Origin: Chryseobacterium sp. BGARF1
GTDB lineage: Bacteria; Bacteroidota; Bacteroidia; Flavobacteriales; Weeksellaceae
NCBI RefSeq assembly: GCF_001677955.1
Contig: NZ_LELA01000079.1
Location: 17,838 to 81,837 of the forward strand
Direction of reading: 5' to 3'
DNA: 64,000 nt
Below are positions 53,738 through 61,849 of the stretch, one piece after another (position 1 is the stretch's first letter; every line of letters begins with the position of its first letter). Under the pieces are notes generated by a model, which was not told the origin of the DNA, ran no database searches, and saw nothing but the letters and a program-made list of their open reading frames with translations. Position numbers and translations under genes: made by a program.

Positions 53738-54592
53738 ATGGGAAGTACAAGATACGACATGGACGCTCGTTTTGACCGAGCAAGAAAAGAAGGATATGCA
53801 TCAAAATCTGCAAGTGAAATTTTCACGCAGAATGCAAAAAGAAAAGCACATGAATCTATGAATCCACATGGGATTTCTTTCAGAGAATCGAGAGATTCGG
53901 CGGTTCATCCAAACTCAGTTCCTATTATTTTAGGGTTGGACGTTACGGGAAGTATGGGACATATTCCTTTTGATTTGATTAAAGAAGGGCTGCCAAAATT
54001 GATGGGCGGAATTATCCAAGGCGGCGTTCCAGATCCTGCACTTTTATTCTTAGGAATCGGAGATCATGAATGTGACGGTTATCCTTTGCAAGTTGGCCAG
54101 TTTGAATCGGGAGATGAAGAGCTTGATATGTGGTTAACAAGAACTTATATTGAATCCGGAGGTGGAGGAAATGCAGGTGAAAGTTATTTATTGGCTTGGT
54201 ATTTTGCCGCTTTTCACACAAGAACAGATGCCTTTGAAAAGAGAAATCAAAAAGGATTATTGTTCACTGTTGGTGACGAACCTTGTTTGAAAGCACTTCC
54301 TGCTTCTGCAATCAGAGAATTGATGGGAACGGGGCAACAAACTTTCAGACACACAGAGTTATTGGCTGAAGCTCAGAAGAAATATGAAGTTTTTCACATC
54401 AGCGTTTTGCATTCCGGACAGGCGGTAAATGCAGATAAAGGATGGAAAGATCTGTTAGGACAAAACTGTTTGTCTATCGAAGATTACAGAGATGTTCCAA
54501 AGGTGATTAAAGATGTAGTTTGCAGTAAATTTAAAGATAGTTTTACGAAAACCACAGAGAATTTAGGACTAGATAATATTCAAATGTATTAA
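53738..54592 (+). CDS. von Willebrand factor A-like domain protein
   Basis: The 284-aa protein has a MIDAS metal motif LGLDVTGSMG at about residues 67-76 (DxTGSMG), with further metal-site candidates in GIGDHECDG and the Gly-rich TYIESGGGGNAGESYLLAW loop. There is no signal peptide, so it is probably cytoplasmic. It may be a scaffold or chaperone-like partner, as vWA proteins often pair with ATPases; no ATPase is adjacent, but the next gene is a PurA-like nucleotide enzyme 2 nt away. Confidence 0.8.
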   Translation: MGSTRYDMDARFDRARKEGYASKSASEIFTQNAKRKAHESMNPHGISFRESRDSAVHPNSVPIILGLDVTGSMGHIPFDLIKEGLPKLMGGIIQGGVPDPALLFLGIGDHECDGYPLQVGQFESGDEELDMWLTRTYIESGGGGNAGESYLLAWYFAAFHTRTDAFEKRNQKGLLFTVGDEPCLKALPASAIRELMGTGQQTFRHTELLAEAQKKYEVFHISVLHSGQAVNADKGWKDLLGQNCLSIEDYRDVPKVIKDVVCSKFKDSFTKTTENLGLDNIQMY

Positions 54593-54594
54593 AA

Positions 54595-55665
54595 ATGAAA
54601 ACAGCACAAATAATTATAGGCTTAGGATTTGGGGACGAAGGTAAAGGCATTACCACCGATTTTCTGGCTCAGCAACATCCTGAGTCTGTAGTTATTCGGT
54701 TTTCAGGAGGTCAACAGGCGGCGCATACGGTGATGATTGAAGATAAAAAACACATTCATTCCAGCTTTGCGAGTGGTGCGCTGCGTGGTTTGCCTTCGTA
54801 TTTTACAGAACATTGCACGATTCACCCGACGTTTTTATTCAATGAAAGAGAAGAGTTAAAACAAAAAAATGGAAATGTTGAATTGACTATCCATCCTTTA
54901 GCAAAAGTAACGACCCCTTTTGATGTTTTATACAACAGAAAAAATATCAAGAATTTAGAACACGGAACCTGTGGAAAAGGAGTTGGAGCAACAATGAAAA
55001 GAAATGAAAGTCCGTTTAAATTATTTGCCGTTGATTTGATTGCTCCAAGAACAATGTTGATTGAAAAATTAAAAGGAATTGCCAATTATTACGGTTTTGA
55101 AGAAGATGAAGAAATTATAAATGTATTACAGGATTTTTTGGATGCTATCGATAAAATTGATTGGAAAATAGAAGGTTATGAATATTTAAAATCATTTGAA
55201 CATCTTATTTTTGAAGGAAGCCAGGGAATTTTACTGGATATGGAACACGGTGTTTTTCCGAATGTGACTTTTGCAAATACGACTTCTAAAAATGCATATG
55301 AAATCTGTCGATTATTAAAAATTGAGAATATCGAAATGTTTTATGTGACAAGAAGCTACTCAACACGACACGGAAGCGGATGGATGAGCAATGAAAAATC
55401 GCTAAACCTTAAAAATAATGAAGAAGAAACCTGTACTTTTAATGAATTTCAAAAGGACTTGCGTTTCGGTGATTTAGATTATAATTTGCTAAATTATGCT
55501 TTAAAATTAGATGAAGCTTACGTTGTTGCGCAAAAGAAAAATCTAGTGGTAACTTGTCTTGATCAGTTGGATGAAACATTTAAAATAGAAAATATTAAGT
55601 TAAAATTTAATCAGGTTTTTGCATCTTATTCATCTTATTCAAAAGATTTTAAAAGAATTGATTAA
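54595..55665 (+). CDS. Adenylosuccinate synthetase-like (PurA paralogue) enzyme
   Basis: The 356-aa product keeps the PurA order: GFGDEGKGITTDFL (P-loop with catalytic Asp), GGQQAAHTV in place of GGxNAGHTV, CGKGVGATMKRN in place of TGRGIGPAY, EGSQGILLDMEHGVFPNVTFANTT and YVTRSYSTRHGSG. It is about 70 residues shorter than housekeeping PurA and has altered substrate loops, so it is a paralogue that probably ligates an amino acid or similar group to a different nucleotide. It sits in the ADP-ribose set directly after the vWA gene. Confidence 0.85.
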   Translation: MKTAQIIIGLGFGDEGKGITTDFLAQQHPESVVIRFSGGQQAAHTVMIEDKKHIHSSFASGALRGLPSYFTEHCTIHPTFLFNEREELKQKNGNVELTIHPLAKVTTPFDVLYNRKNIKNLEHGTCGKGVGATMKRNESPFKLFAVDLIAPRTMLIEKLKGIANYYGFEEDEEIINVLQDFLDAIDKIDWKIEGYEYLKSFEHLIFEGSQGILLDMEHGVFPNVTFANTTSKNAYEICRLLKIENIEMFYVTRSYSTRHGSGWMSNEKSLNLKNNEEETCTFNEFQKDLRFGDLDYNLLNYALKLDEAYVVAQKKNLVVTCLDQLDETFKIENIKLKFNQVFASYSSYSKDFKRID

Positions 55666-55676
55666 ACATTGTGAAC

Positions 55677-55765
55677 TTAGCTAAGTGAAACGCCTTTGCG
55701 CACTTAAAAGCAGATAGTAATAAATAAAGCTTTGTGAACTTTGCGTTAAAAATAAATTTAAGAAT
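55677..55765. repeat. Dispersed ~85-bp element, copy B
   Basis: The left block is TTAGCTAAGTGAAACGCCTTTGCG, followed by a variable centre and the right block GCTTTGTGAACTTTGCGTTAAA. It fills the gap between the PurA-like and SLOG-like genes. Confidence 0.82.
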
Positions 55766-55778
55766 ATAAAAAAATACA

Positions 55779-56186
55779 ATGATGAAAAAAATATACGTAT
55801 CTGGAAATGGGAATGTGTCGTGGGAAAATTTTCATCAGTTTTATCTTGAACCCTTAAAAAAAATAACTCTTTCTGAATGTGAATTTATTATCGGCGATTT
55901 TTCAGGAACAGATACTTTGATGATGGAATTTTTAAAGGATAGATCTGAAAACGTAACGATCCTTCATGTAGGAAAAAAGCCAAGATATTTTGCCAACTCA
56001 TTTAAAACAAAGGTAGGGAAATGGAAAATAATAGGAGGTTTTACTTCTGATTATGAAAGAGATCAATTTGGAATTGAACATTGTACACATTTTTTAGCCG
56101 CTGATTTTAATACTGATGAAAAAAGAAAAAGCGGGACATTAAAAAACATTGAAAAGTGCCGAAGTTTAAATAAAATTGAAATTTAA
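55779..56186 (+). CDS. SLOG/YpsA-like putative nucleotide-binding protein
   Basis: The 135-aa product has KIYVSGNGNVSWENFHQFYLEPL at the N-terminus, then CEFIIGDFSGTDTLMMEFLKDRSENVTILHVG. This is the order of the SLOG fold (first strand with a Gly loop, then GDaxGxDxlmxxyL) that binds nucleotides and NAD-derived ligands. The C-terminus carries a short DFNTDEKRKSGTLKNIEKC segment. The match is by motif only. It is followed after 5 nt by the macrodomain gene, suggesting the pair share an ADP-ribose ligand. Confidence 0.55.
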   Translation: MMKKIYVSGNGNVSWENFHQFYLEPLKKITLSECEFIIGDFSGTDTLMMEFLKDRSENVTILHVGKKPRYFANSFKTKVGKWKIIGGFTSDYERDQFGIEHCTHFLAADFNTDEKRKSGTLKNIEKCRSLNKIEI

Positions 56187-56191
56187 TCAAC

Positions 56192-56665
56192 ATGAAAACA
56201 ATAACATATTTGAAAGGAGACGCAACAAATCCGCAGACTGAAGGAAATAAAATCATTACCCATATCTGTAACGATATCGGTGGTTGGGGAAAAGGTTTTG
56301 TTTTAGCAATTTCAAATCGATGGAAGAACCCTGAAAATGAATACAGAAAATGGTTTCAAAACGAAGAAAATTTTATACTTGGAGAAATTCAAATCGTTCA
56401 GGTTGAAGAAGATGTTTTTGTTTGTAATATGATTGGTCAGCATAAAACAATCACCAATTCTAAAGGAATTCCGCCAATTCGTTATGAAGCGGTTGAAAAG
56501 TGTCTGGAAAAATTAGCAAACGAAGCATTAAAATTAAAAGCAAGTATTCACATGCCAAGAATTGGTTGTGGTTTGGCAGGTGGAAAATGGGAGGAAATTG
56601 AAATAATTATTGAAAGAACTTTGATGAAAAATAATGTAGAAGTATATGTTTATGATTTTGAATAA
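56192..56665 (+). CDS. Macrodomain protein, TARG1/ALC1-DarG-like
   Basis: The 157-aa single macrodomain has THICNDIGGWGKGFVLAISNRW (ADP-ribose-binding loop 1) and IGQHKTITNSKGIPPIRYEAVEKCLEKL. HMPRIGCGLAGGKWEEIEIII is the typical TARG1/DarG loop 2. This branch removes ADP-ribose from acidic side chains or from thymidine in DNA and does not have the MacroD-type NAAN motif. Function here is inferred from the branch. It is paired with the SLOG-like gene and followed by repeat copy C. Confidence 0.88.
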   Translation: MKTITYLKGDATNPQTEGNKIITHICNDIGGWGKGFVLAISNRWKNPENEYRKWFQNEENFILGEIQIVQVEEDVFVCNMIGQHKTITNSKGIPPIRYEAVEKCLEKLANEALKLKASIHMPRIGCGLAGGKWEEIEIIIERTLMKNNVEVYVYDFE

Positions 56666-56681
56666 AATAATTCTTTGAAAT

Positions 56682-56767
56682 CTTAGCTAAGTGAAACGCC
56701 TTTGCGAACTTAAAAAATATACATCAAGTTTTAAAAAGAAAATCTTTGCGGCCTTTGCGTTAAAAAA
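56682..56767. repeat. Dispersed ~85-bp element, copy C
   Basis: The left block is TTAGCTAAGTGAAACGCC plus TTTGCGAACTTAAAA, then a variable centre, then ATCTTTGCGGCCTTTGCG plus TTAAA. It is nearly identical to copy B in the left block and lies 1.0 kb away. Confidence 0.82.
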
Positions 56768-56797
56768 ACAAATTGAAAATATAAAAAAAGCACAACC

Positions 56798-57226
56798 ATG
56801 AAAACAAAAACACTATACAGACCTGTCGGAGAAAAAGAAATGATTTTAATTATTGAGAGCAATTACAAAAAATTTCCTCCAAGATTAGATTGGCAGCCGA
56901 TTTTCTATCCCGTTTTAAATGAGGATTACGCTTCCGAGATTGCAGAAAAATGGAATACCAGAGATGAAGCAGGAAATTATCTCGGTTTTGTTACCCAATT
57001 TGAAGTGTTGGAAGAAGAGATCAATAAATATCCTGCTCAAAATGTTGGAGCAAGAGATCACAATGAACTGTGGGTTCCTTCAGAAGAAATGGATACTTTT
57101 AATCAGGCAATTGTAGGAAATATTAAAGTGACAAAAGTATTTATGGGGGAAAATTTTAAAGAACCTGCGAATGCTGATGTAGAAAATTTATTATTAAACA
57201 TAAAAAAAACTAACGATGACCAATAA
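56798..57226 (+). CDS. Small protein of the 'ADP-ribosylation/crystallin J1' type
   Basis: The 142-aa product begins TLYRPVGEKEMILIIESNYKKFPPRLDWQPIFYPVLNEDYASEIAEKWN and continues GFVTQFEVLEEEINKYPAQNVGARDHNELWVPSEEM. I recall proteins with this LYRPVG and HNELWxP pattern annotated as ADP-ribosylation/crystallin J1, usually beside ADP-ribose genes; the activity is not established. The strand order could fit an ADP-ribosyltransferase-like fold, but no H-Y-E triad can be asserted. It overlaps the PARG-like gene by 11 nt. Confidence 0.65.
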   Translation: MKTKTLYRPVGEKEMILIIESNYKKFPPRLDWQPIFYPVLNEDYASEIAEKWNTRDEAGNYLGFVTQFEVLEEEINKYPAQNVGARDHNELWVPSEEMDTFNQAIVGNIKVTKVFMGENFKEPANADVENLLLNIKKTNDDQ

Positions 57227-58034
57227 AGGAATGGCAAAAGATACATTGGAAATCCTTGCCAAGAAATATTATATAAACGAACACAACGAAAAAATAAATA
57301 TAGAAAATGAATTGGAAACTTCTACGAAGGGAACCACTTTGTTTTCACCGGAAGAACTTTCAGAACTTGTGAACAACGAACTTCCTGAAACTGATTTTGA
57401 AACTCAGTTTGAAGTCTGGAGATGTAGTTCTTTAAAAGCAATTTTACAATTAGCAGAAGAAGAAAATCAGGAAAAACTCATGTGCCTGAATTTCGCATCA
57501 GCAAAAAATCCGGGAGGTGGTTTCATCAATGGTGCCGAAGCTCAGGAAGAAAGTCTCGCAAGAACTTCTGGATTGCATGAAAGCTTGCTTCAAGGCTGGG
57601 ATTATTATAAAATTCATCGCGAAATGGAATCTTGTTTCTACACCGATACGATGATTTATAGCCCGAAAGTTCCGGTTTTCAGAAAAGATAAAGGCGAATT
57701 GTTATCGAAGCCAGTTTTGTGTAATTTCATTACCTCTCCGGCGGTGAATGCAGGAGTTGTAAAACGTCAGGAACCGGAAAGAGCTCACGAGATTTTCGGC
57801 GCAATGGATGTAAGAACAGATAAAATGCTGGCTTTGGCTTTAAGTCAGGGAAATGAAACCCTGATTTTAGGAGCTTGGGGATGCGGTGTTTTTAAAAATG
57901 ATCAAAACGAAATTGCAGAATTATTTAAAAAGCATCTTCACGGAAAGTATAAAAATAAATTTAAAAGAGTGGTTTTTGCAATTCTTTCTAAGAAAGAAGA
58001 AATGATAAAGCCGTTTGAAGAAATTATTTTATAA
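57216..58034 (+). CDS. Microbial PARG-like (TIGR02452) poly(ADP-ribose) glycohydrolase family protein
   Basis: The 272-aa product has the PARG signature GGG-x7-QEE as NPGGGFINGAEAQEESLARTSGL. After it come TDTMIYSPKVPVFR, CNFITSPAVNAG and LILGAWGCGVFKNDQNEIAELF, the order of the TIGR02452/DUF2263 macrodomain family, which hydrolyses ADP-ribose chains or ADP-ribosyl proteins. A start at 57231 (MAKDTLEIL), just after the preceding stop, is equally possible. It is translationally linked to the gene before it. Confidence 0.88.
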   Translation: MTNKGMAKDTLEILAKKYYINEHNEKINIENELETSTKGTTLFSPEELSELVNNELPETDFETQFEVWRCSSLKAILQLAEEENQEKLMCLNFASAKNPGGGFINGAEAQEESLARTSGLHESLLQGWDYYKIHREMESCFYTDTMIYSPKVPVFRKDKGELLSKPVLCNFITSPAVNAGVVKRQEPERAHEIFGAMDVRTDKMLALALSQGNETLILGAWGCGVFKNDQNEIAELFKKHLHGKYKNKFKRVVFAILSKKEEMIKPFEEIIL

Positions 58035-58050
58035 ACTTTAATTATTTACC

Positions 58051-59028
58051 ATGAAAGTTTACAAATACAGAAGCATTGACGAAAAAGCATTTGAAAGAGA
58101 TTTTAAAACGTTAAGAGAAAATTGTTTTTTCGCTCCTAATTATGCCCATTTAAATGATCCATTCGATATTTATTTTAAAGAACAAATTACTCCACTAATA
58201 AAAATTCTAAGAGCAATATTTCCAAATAATAACATATCAAATTTTGAAAATGAGCTTAAGAAAACCCTAGATTTTAAAGAAAGAGTGGGTATTTATTGTT
58301 TAAGCAAAGATTTTTTAAATGAGCAACTTTGGGCATACTATGCAAGTTCTTATTTGGGTTATTGTATAGAGTATGATTTAGATAAATTAATTGATAAAAG
58401 CCAAAATCCAGATTTTGAATGCCAATTAGATATTCATTATGAAGACAATATTCCTACCATAGGTATTGATGACATTAAAAATACAGAGAGCTTTATTAAG
58501 AAAATATACGCGATTAAAAAATCAACATGGGAACATGAAGATGAAATTAGATTGATTTTTAATAATGATGGACTAAAAAAAAATCATCCTTCTGCAATTA
58601 CAGGTATTTATTTTGGATTTAGAACAGAGAAAGTTATAAAAGAATCTTTTTATGATCTTTTTAAGAATAATGATGTAAAGTTTTACGAAGTTTTTCCTTC
58701 AAATTTTAGATTAGAAAGAAAATTAATTTACGAGACAAAAAGAAGTTTAAAATATGAAATCAATAAGTTCAACTTTGAATTCCTTAGAGAACCCAGAGAA
58801 AATAGATGGGAGCAAATTTTTGAAGTTCATTATAAAGGAAATAGCAATGATTCAAATGAAATGAAAGAATTTATTCAAGCTTTTAAAGAAATGTATTGTT
58901 TTAAAAAGAGCACTTTATACATTTTTAATAACAAAGAGGTTGTGTCTTTATTGGATACCTATCCAATGAATGAGAATCAACATATTGAATATAATAAATC
59001 AACTATTCAAATAGTTTATGAATTATAA
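58051..59028 (+). CDS. DUF2971-domain protein
   Basis: The 325-aa product has the DUF2971 pattern: VYKYRSIDEKAF at the N-terminus, FFAPNYAHLNDPFDIYF, RVGIYCLSKDFLNEQLWAYYASSYLGYCIEYD and KKSTWEHEDEIRLIF. Function is unknown in the family. The gene is more AT-rich than its neighbours and may be a later insertion into the island. An ADP-ribosyltransferase-like fold is a speculation worth testing, because otherwise no clear transferase is present. It lies 16 nt after the PARG-like gene and 12 nt before the sirtuin. Confidence 0.72.
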   Translation: MKVYKYRSIDEKAFERDFKTLRENCFFAPNYAHLNDPFDIYFKEQITPLIKILRAIFPNNNISNFENELKKTLDFKERVGIYCLSKDFLNEQLWAYYASSYLGYCIEYDLDKLIDKSQNPDFECQLDIHYEDNIPTIGIDDIKNTESFIKKIYAIKKSTWEHEDEIRLIFNNDGLKKNHPSAITGIYFGFRTEKVIKESFYDLFKNNDVKFYEVFPSNFRLERKLIYETKRSLKYEINKFNFEFLREPRENRWEQIFEVHYKGNSNDSNEMKEFIQAFKEMYCFKKSTLYIFNNKEVVSLLDTYPMNENQHIEYNKSTIQIVYEL

Positions 59029-59040
59029 AAATAAGAACAA

Positions 59041-59727
59041 ATGAAAAAACTAACCATATTAACCGGCGCAGGAATCAGTGCTGAAAGTGGAATAAAAACG
59101 TTCAGAGATGGAGATGGTCTTTGGGAAAATCATAGTATAACCGACGTGGCAAGTCCGGAAGGATGGAGAAAAGACAGAGCTTTGGTTTTGGAATTTTATA
59201 ACCAGAGACGTCGCCAACTTCATGAAGTGGAACCGAATGATGCCCACAAATTAATTGCTGATTTAGAAAAACATTTCGATGTTCAGATTATCACGCAAAA
59301 TATTGATGATTTGCACGAAAGAGCAGGTTCTAAAAATATCATTCATCTTCATGGGGAATTGTTCAAATCATGTTCTTGCAACAATAAAAATCTTATTTAC
59401 GAACAAAAAACAAACATCAATATCGGCGATAAAGCGGAAGATGGAGCTCAAATGAGACCTTTTATTGTTTGGTTCGGAGAAGATGTTCCATTGATGAATG
59501 AAGCAACAAAAAAAGCAAAGGAAGCAGATATTTTCTTAGTAATCGGAACGTCTTTGCAGGTTTATCCGGCTGCAGGATTGCTACATGATATCAAAGATGA
59601 TTGTCTTTTAATTGTCATCAACCCCAACGAAACTGGCTTCGGATACGGACAAAGAGCAGTCGTAATGAAGGAAACCGCAACGAAAGGAATGAAATTATTG
59701 TACGATAAATTGTTAAGCCTTGCCTAA
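59041..59727 (+). CDS. Sir2-family NAD-dependent deacylase (class III-like)
   Basis: The 228-aa sirtuin has LTGAGISAESGIKTFRD (GAGxSxxSGIxxFR), QNIDDLHERAG, the catalytic His in HLHGELF, RPFIVWFGEDVP and GTSLQVYPAAGL. FYNQRR supplies the class III Tyr-x-x-Arg pair that favours succinyl/malonyl groups. The zinc site is reduced to one Cys pair (CSC); the second pair is not visible, so it may be structural-zinc-free. It uses NAD and makes O-acyl-ADP-ribose, which fits the neighbours. It shares one base (TAATG) with the ADP-ribosylglycohydrolase gene. Confidence 0.92.
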   Translation: MKKLTILTGAGISAESGIKTFRDGDGLWENHSITDVASPEGWRKDRALVLEFYNQRRRQLHEVEPNDAHKLIADLEKHFDVQIITQNIDDLHERAGSKNIIHLHGELFKSCSCNNKNLIYEQKTNINIGDKAEDGAQMRPFIVWFGEDVPLMNEATKKAKEADIFLVIGTSLQVYPAAGLLHDIKDDCLLIVINPNETGFGYGQRAVVMKETATKGMKLLYDKLLSLA

Positions 59728-60665
59728 TGGAAAACATTGTGAAAGCAGGAATTTTTGGAGTTTGTATCGGCGATGCTTTGGGTGTTCCGGTAGAATTTAA
59801 AAGCAGAGAAACATTGAAAAGATTTCCTGTTGAAAATATGCGCGAGTTTGGTTCTTGGAATCAGCCGAAAGGAACCTGGAGCGACGATAGCTCTTTAACG
59901 CTTTGTATCGCAGAAGAATTGACAAAAGGTTATGATCTCGAGAAAATTGGACAAAGCTTTGTAAAATGGAATAAATTCGGACATTGGACGGCCCATGGAA
60001 GACTGTTCGATATTGGCGGAACAACACGACATTCCATTGCAAGATTAATTAAAGGAGAAAGTGCAAGATTTTCAGGAAATATCTTTGAAGAAGATAATGG
60101 AAATGGTTCTTTAATGAGAATGCTTCCCTTGGCTTTTTATCTTAAAGATGAAGAAAATATTGAGAAATTATATCAGGTTGTAAAAGAAGTTTCTACAATT
60201 ACTCACGGACATTTTCGTTCTGTCTTTGCATGTTTTATCTATGTAATTTTTGCGATTGAATTAATAAAAGAGAAAGACAAAAAAGATGCTTATCATCATA
60301 CGCAAAATGTAGCGTTGAAATTTGCAGAAAATCAAATGTTTAACCCAAAAGAGATTCAGCTTTTTGATAGAGTTTTAAAGAATGATATTTCAGAATATGA
60401 TGAAGATACAATTAGTTCAGGAGGCTACGTTCTTCACAGTTTAGAAGCATCATTATGGTGTTTTCTAAATTCGGAAAGTTATTCTGAAGCTGTTTTAAAA
60501 GCAGTCAATTTAGGAGAAGATACCGACACAACAGGAGCTATTACAGGCGGAATTGCAGGGATTTATTATGGTTTTAAAAATATTCCTGAAGAATGGATTG
60601 CGGAGCTGGTGAGGAAAGAGGATATTGAAAAGCTTTGTAATAAATTAAATGAGAAATTAAAATGA
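59727..60665 (+). CDS. ADP-ribosylglycohydrolase (ARH/DraG family)
   Basis: The 312-aa product has GVCIGDALGVPVEF at the N-terminus, GTWSDDSSLTLCIAEEL (first metal cluster) and DNGNGSLMRMLPLA. GEDTDTTGAITGGIAG, holding the second Mg site DxDT, is the hallmark of DraG/ARH enzymes that remove ADP-ribose from arginine, serine or small acceptors. The start overlaps the sirtuin stop by one base, and its end overlaps the next gene by four bases (ATGA). Confidence 0.93.
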   Translation: MENIVKAGIFGVCIGDALGVPVEFKSRETLKRFPVENMREFGSWNQPKGTWSDDSSLTLCIAEELTKGYDLEKIGQSFVKWNKFGHWTAHGRLFDIGGTTRHSIARLIKGESARFSGNIFEEDNGNGSLMRMLPLAFYLKDEENIEKLYQVVKEVSTITHGHFRSVFACFIYVIFAIELIKEKDKKDAYHHTQNVALKFAENQMFNPKEIQLFDRVLKNDISEYDEDTISSGGYVLHSLEASLWCFLNSESYSEAVLKAVNLGEDTDTTGAITGGIAGIYYGFKNIPEEWIAELVRKEDIEKLCNKLNEKLK

Positions 60666-61849
60666 AGAAAATAATCACATTCTACGTATTGCTTACATTG
60701 AAAGATATGGAGTTTCTTGTTAAAAATAGCTTTACAAAACTTCCGTTCAATGAAATTCCTTTTACATTTAATAAGGAAAGTATTGAAATATTTGCGGAGA
60801 CTTCAATAGATTATACCGAAAATATTTTAGTTACAGCAAGGGTAGATTGTGATTGGATTCGCTTTTCAGAGTATAAATATTCTAATCCAGATGAAGATCT
60901 GACTGAGTTTGGTAGACTTTCAGAATTGAAAACAAATACTTTTAATCATTCTTTAATTGATAAAATTAAAATTCAAAATGTTTTCGGAATAAATCTTCAG
61001 AATGCAGATTGTGCAAAAATAAAAATGATTGTAGAGGAAGAATTATATTTTTTCAAACACAGAATAGAGATGTTTCTCGAAACTAATTCAAGAGAAATAA
61101 TCTTACCTGATCTTTTTAATACAGTAATTTTAGAAGAGCAAGAACCTCAAAAATTTACAGACGAAGAGATAAGAAAACAAATAGAAGATATGGGTAAGGA
61201 AGATGAGGTTATTTCAATAGAGATGAAAGAAAAACGGATGAATCTGAATTCTGTAGAAGAGGCTGTTGATTTTTTAATAAATGAAGATTTAAGCGAAGAA
61301 AGTACAAAATCTTTAAAGAATATATCTCTTGCGTCAAGGCTTGGATATTTTGGTGGTGATTCTGCTTTGCACTTCGGATATGGAATGTACCTTAGGAATC
61401 TTTTCTTGCATGGAAACAAGAATGAATTATTTTTAAATAATCTTGAAGAATTTATTCGCAATAGTTTTTCAGATAGTGGGGAGTTAGGTGAAGGAATTAT
61501 TTATGATTTATTATGGAGGAAATTAAATAATTGGGAAACTTCGGGAGAAAATAAGATAAAAATAGAAAAGATTCAGAGAGAAGTGAAAGAAGATGGTGAA
61601 TACGATTCTAATTGGTATAATAAAGTGAAGCTACTTTCATATAATTGTACAGAAGATGAAATTAAAAAATATTTGGAATTAGAAAGAAAAATGGAAAATG
61701 AGAATGATAACTTTGAGGAATATTATTACCAACAGAAAGCTCTTTTAGCAAGATTAGATAAAGAAGAAAGAGCGATTTTCGAAAATTTAAAACAAGATTA
61801 TTTTAACGTTCAAAACATTCTTAATATTTTAGAACACAAACATGAATGA
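60662..61849 (+). CDS. Unrecognised 395-aa protein with DUF6794-like segment
   Basis: The first ~180 residues are not recognised and look like an alpha/beta domain (TFNKESIEIFAETSIDYTENILVTARVDCDWIRF). A charged segment at ~180-200 is followed by SVEEAVDFLINEDLSEESTKSLKN with HFGYGMYLRNLFLHGNKNELFLNN, which matches my memory of DUF6794 (a small helical 'lGmxxRN' domain). The C-terminus is a charged coiled coil. It overlaps ARH by 4 nt and KptA by 8 nt, so it is clearly part of the same transcript and may give substrate specificity. Confidence 0.65.
   Translation: MKKIITFYVLLTLKDMEFLVKNSFTKLPFNEIPFTFNKESIEIFAETSIDYTENILVTARVDCDWIRFSEYKYSNPDEDLTEFGRLSELKTNTFNHSLIDKIKIQNVFGINLQNADCAKIKMIVEEELYFFKHRIEMFLETNSREIILPDLFNTVILEEQEPQKFTDEEIRKQIEDMGKEDEVISIEMKEKRMNLNSVEEAVDFLINEDLSEESTKSLKNISLASRLGYFGGDSALHFGYGMYLRNLFLHGNKNELFLNNLEEFIRNSFSDSGELGEGIIYDLLWRKLNNWETSGENKIKIEKIQREVKEDGEYDSNWYNKVKLLSYNCTEDEIKKYLELERKMENENDNFEEYYYQQKALLARLDKEERAIFENLKQDYFNVQNILNILEHKHE

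Noticed and set aside
55677..56767. Repeat copies B and C as riboswitches of the ADP-ribose genes
   Set aside because: Copy A, with the same two blocks, lies before an unrelated LD-carboxypeptidase gene, and the centres are not conserved; a dispersed element fits better.
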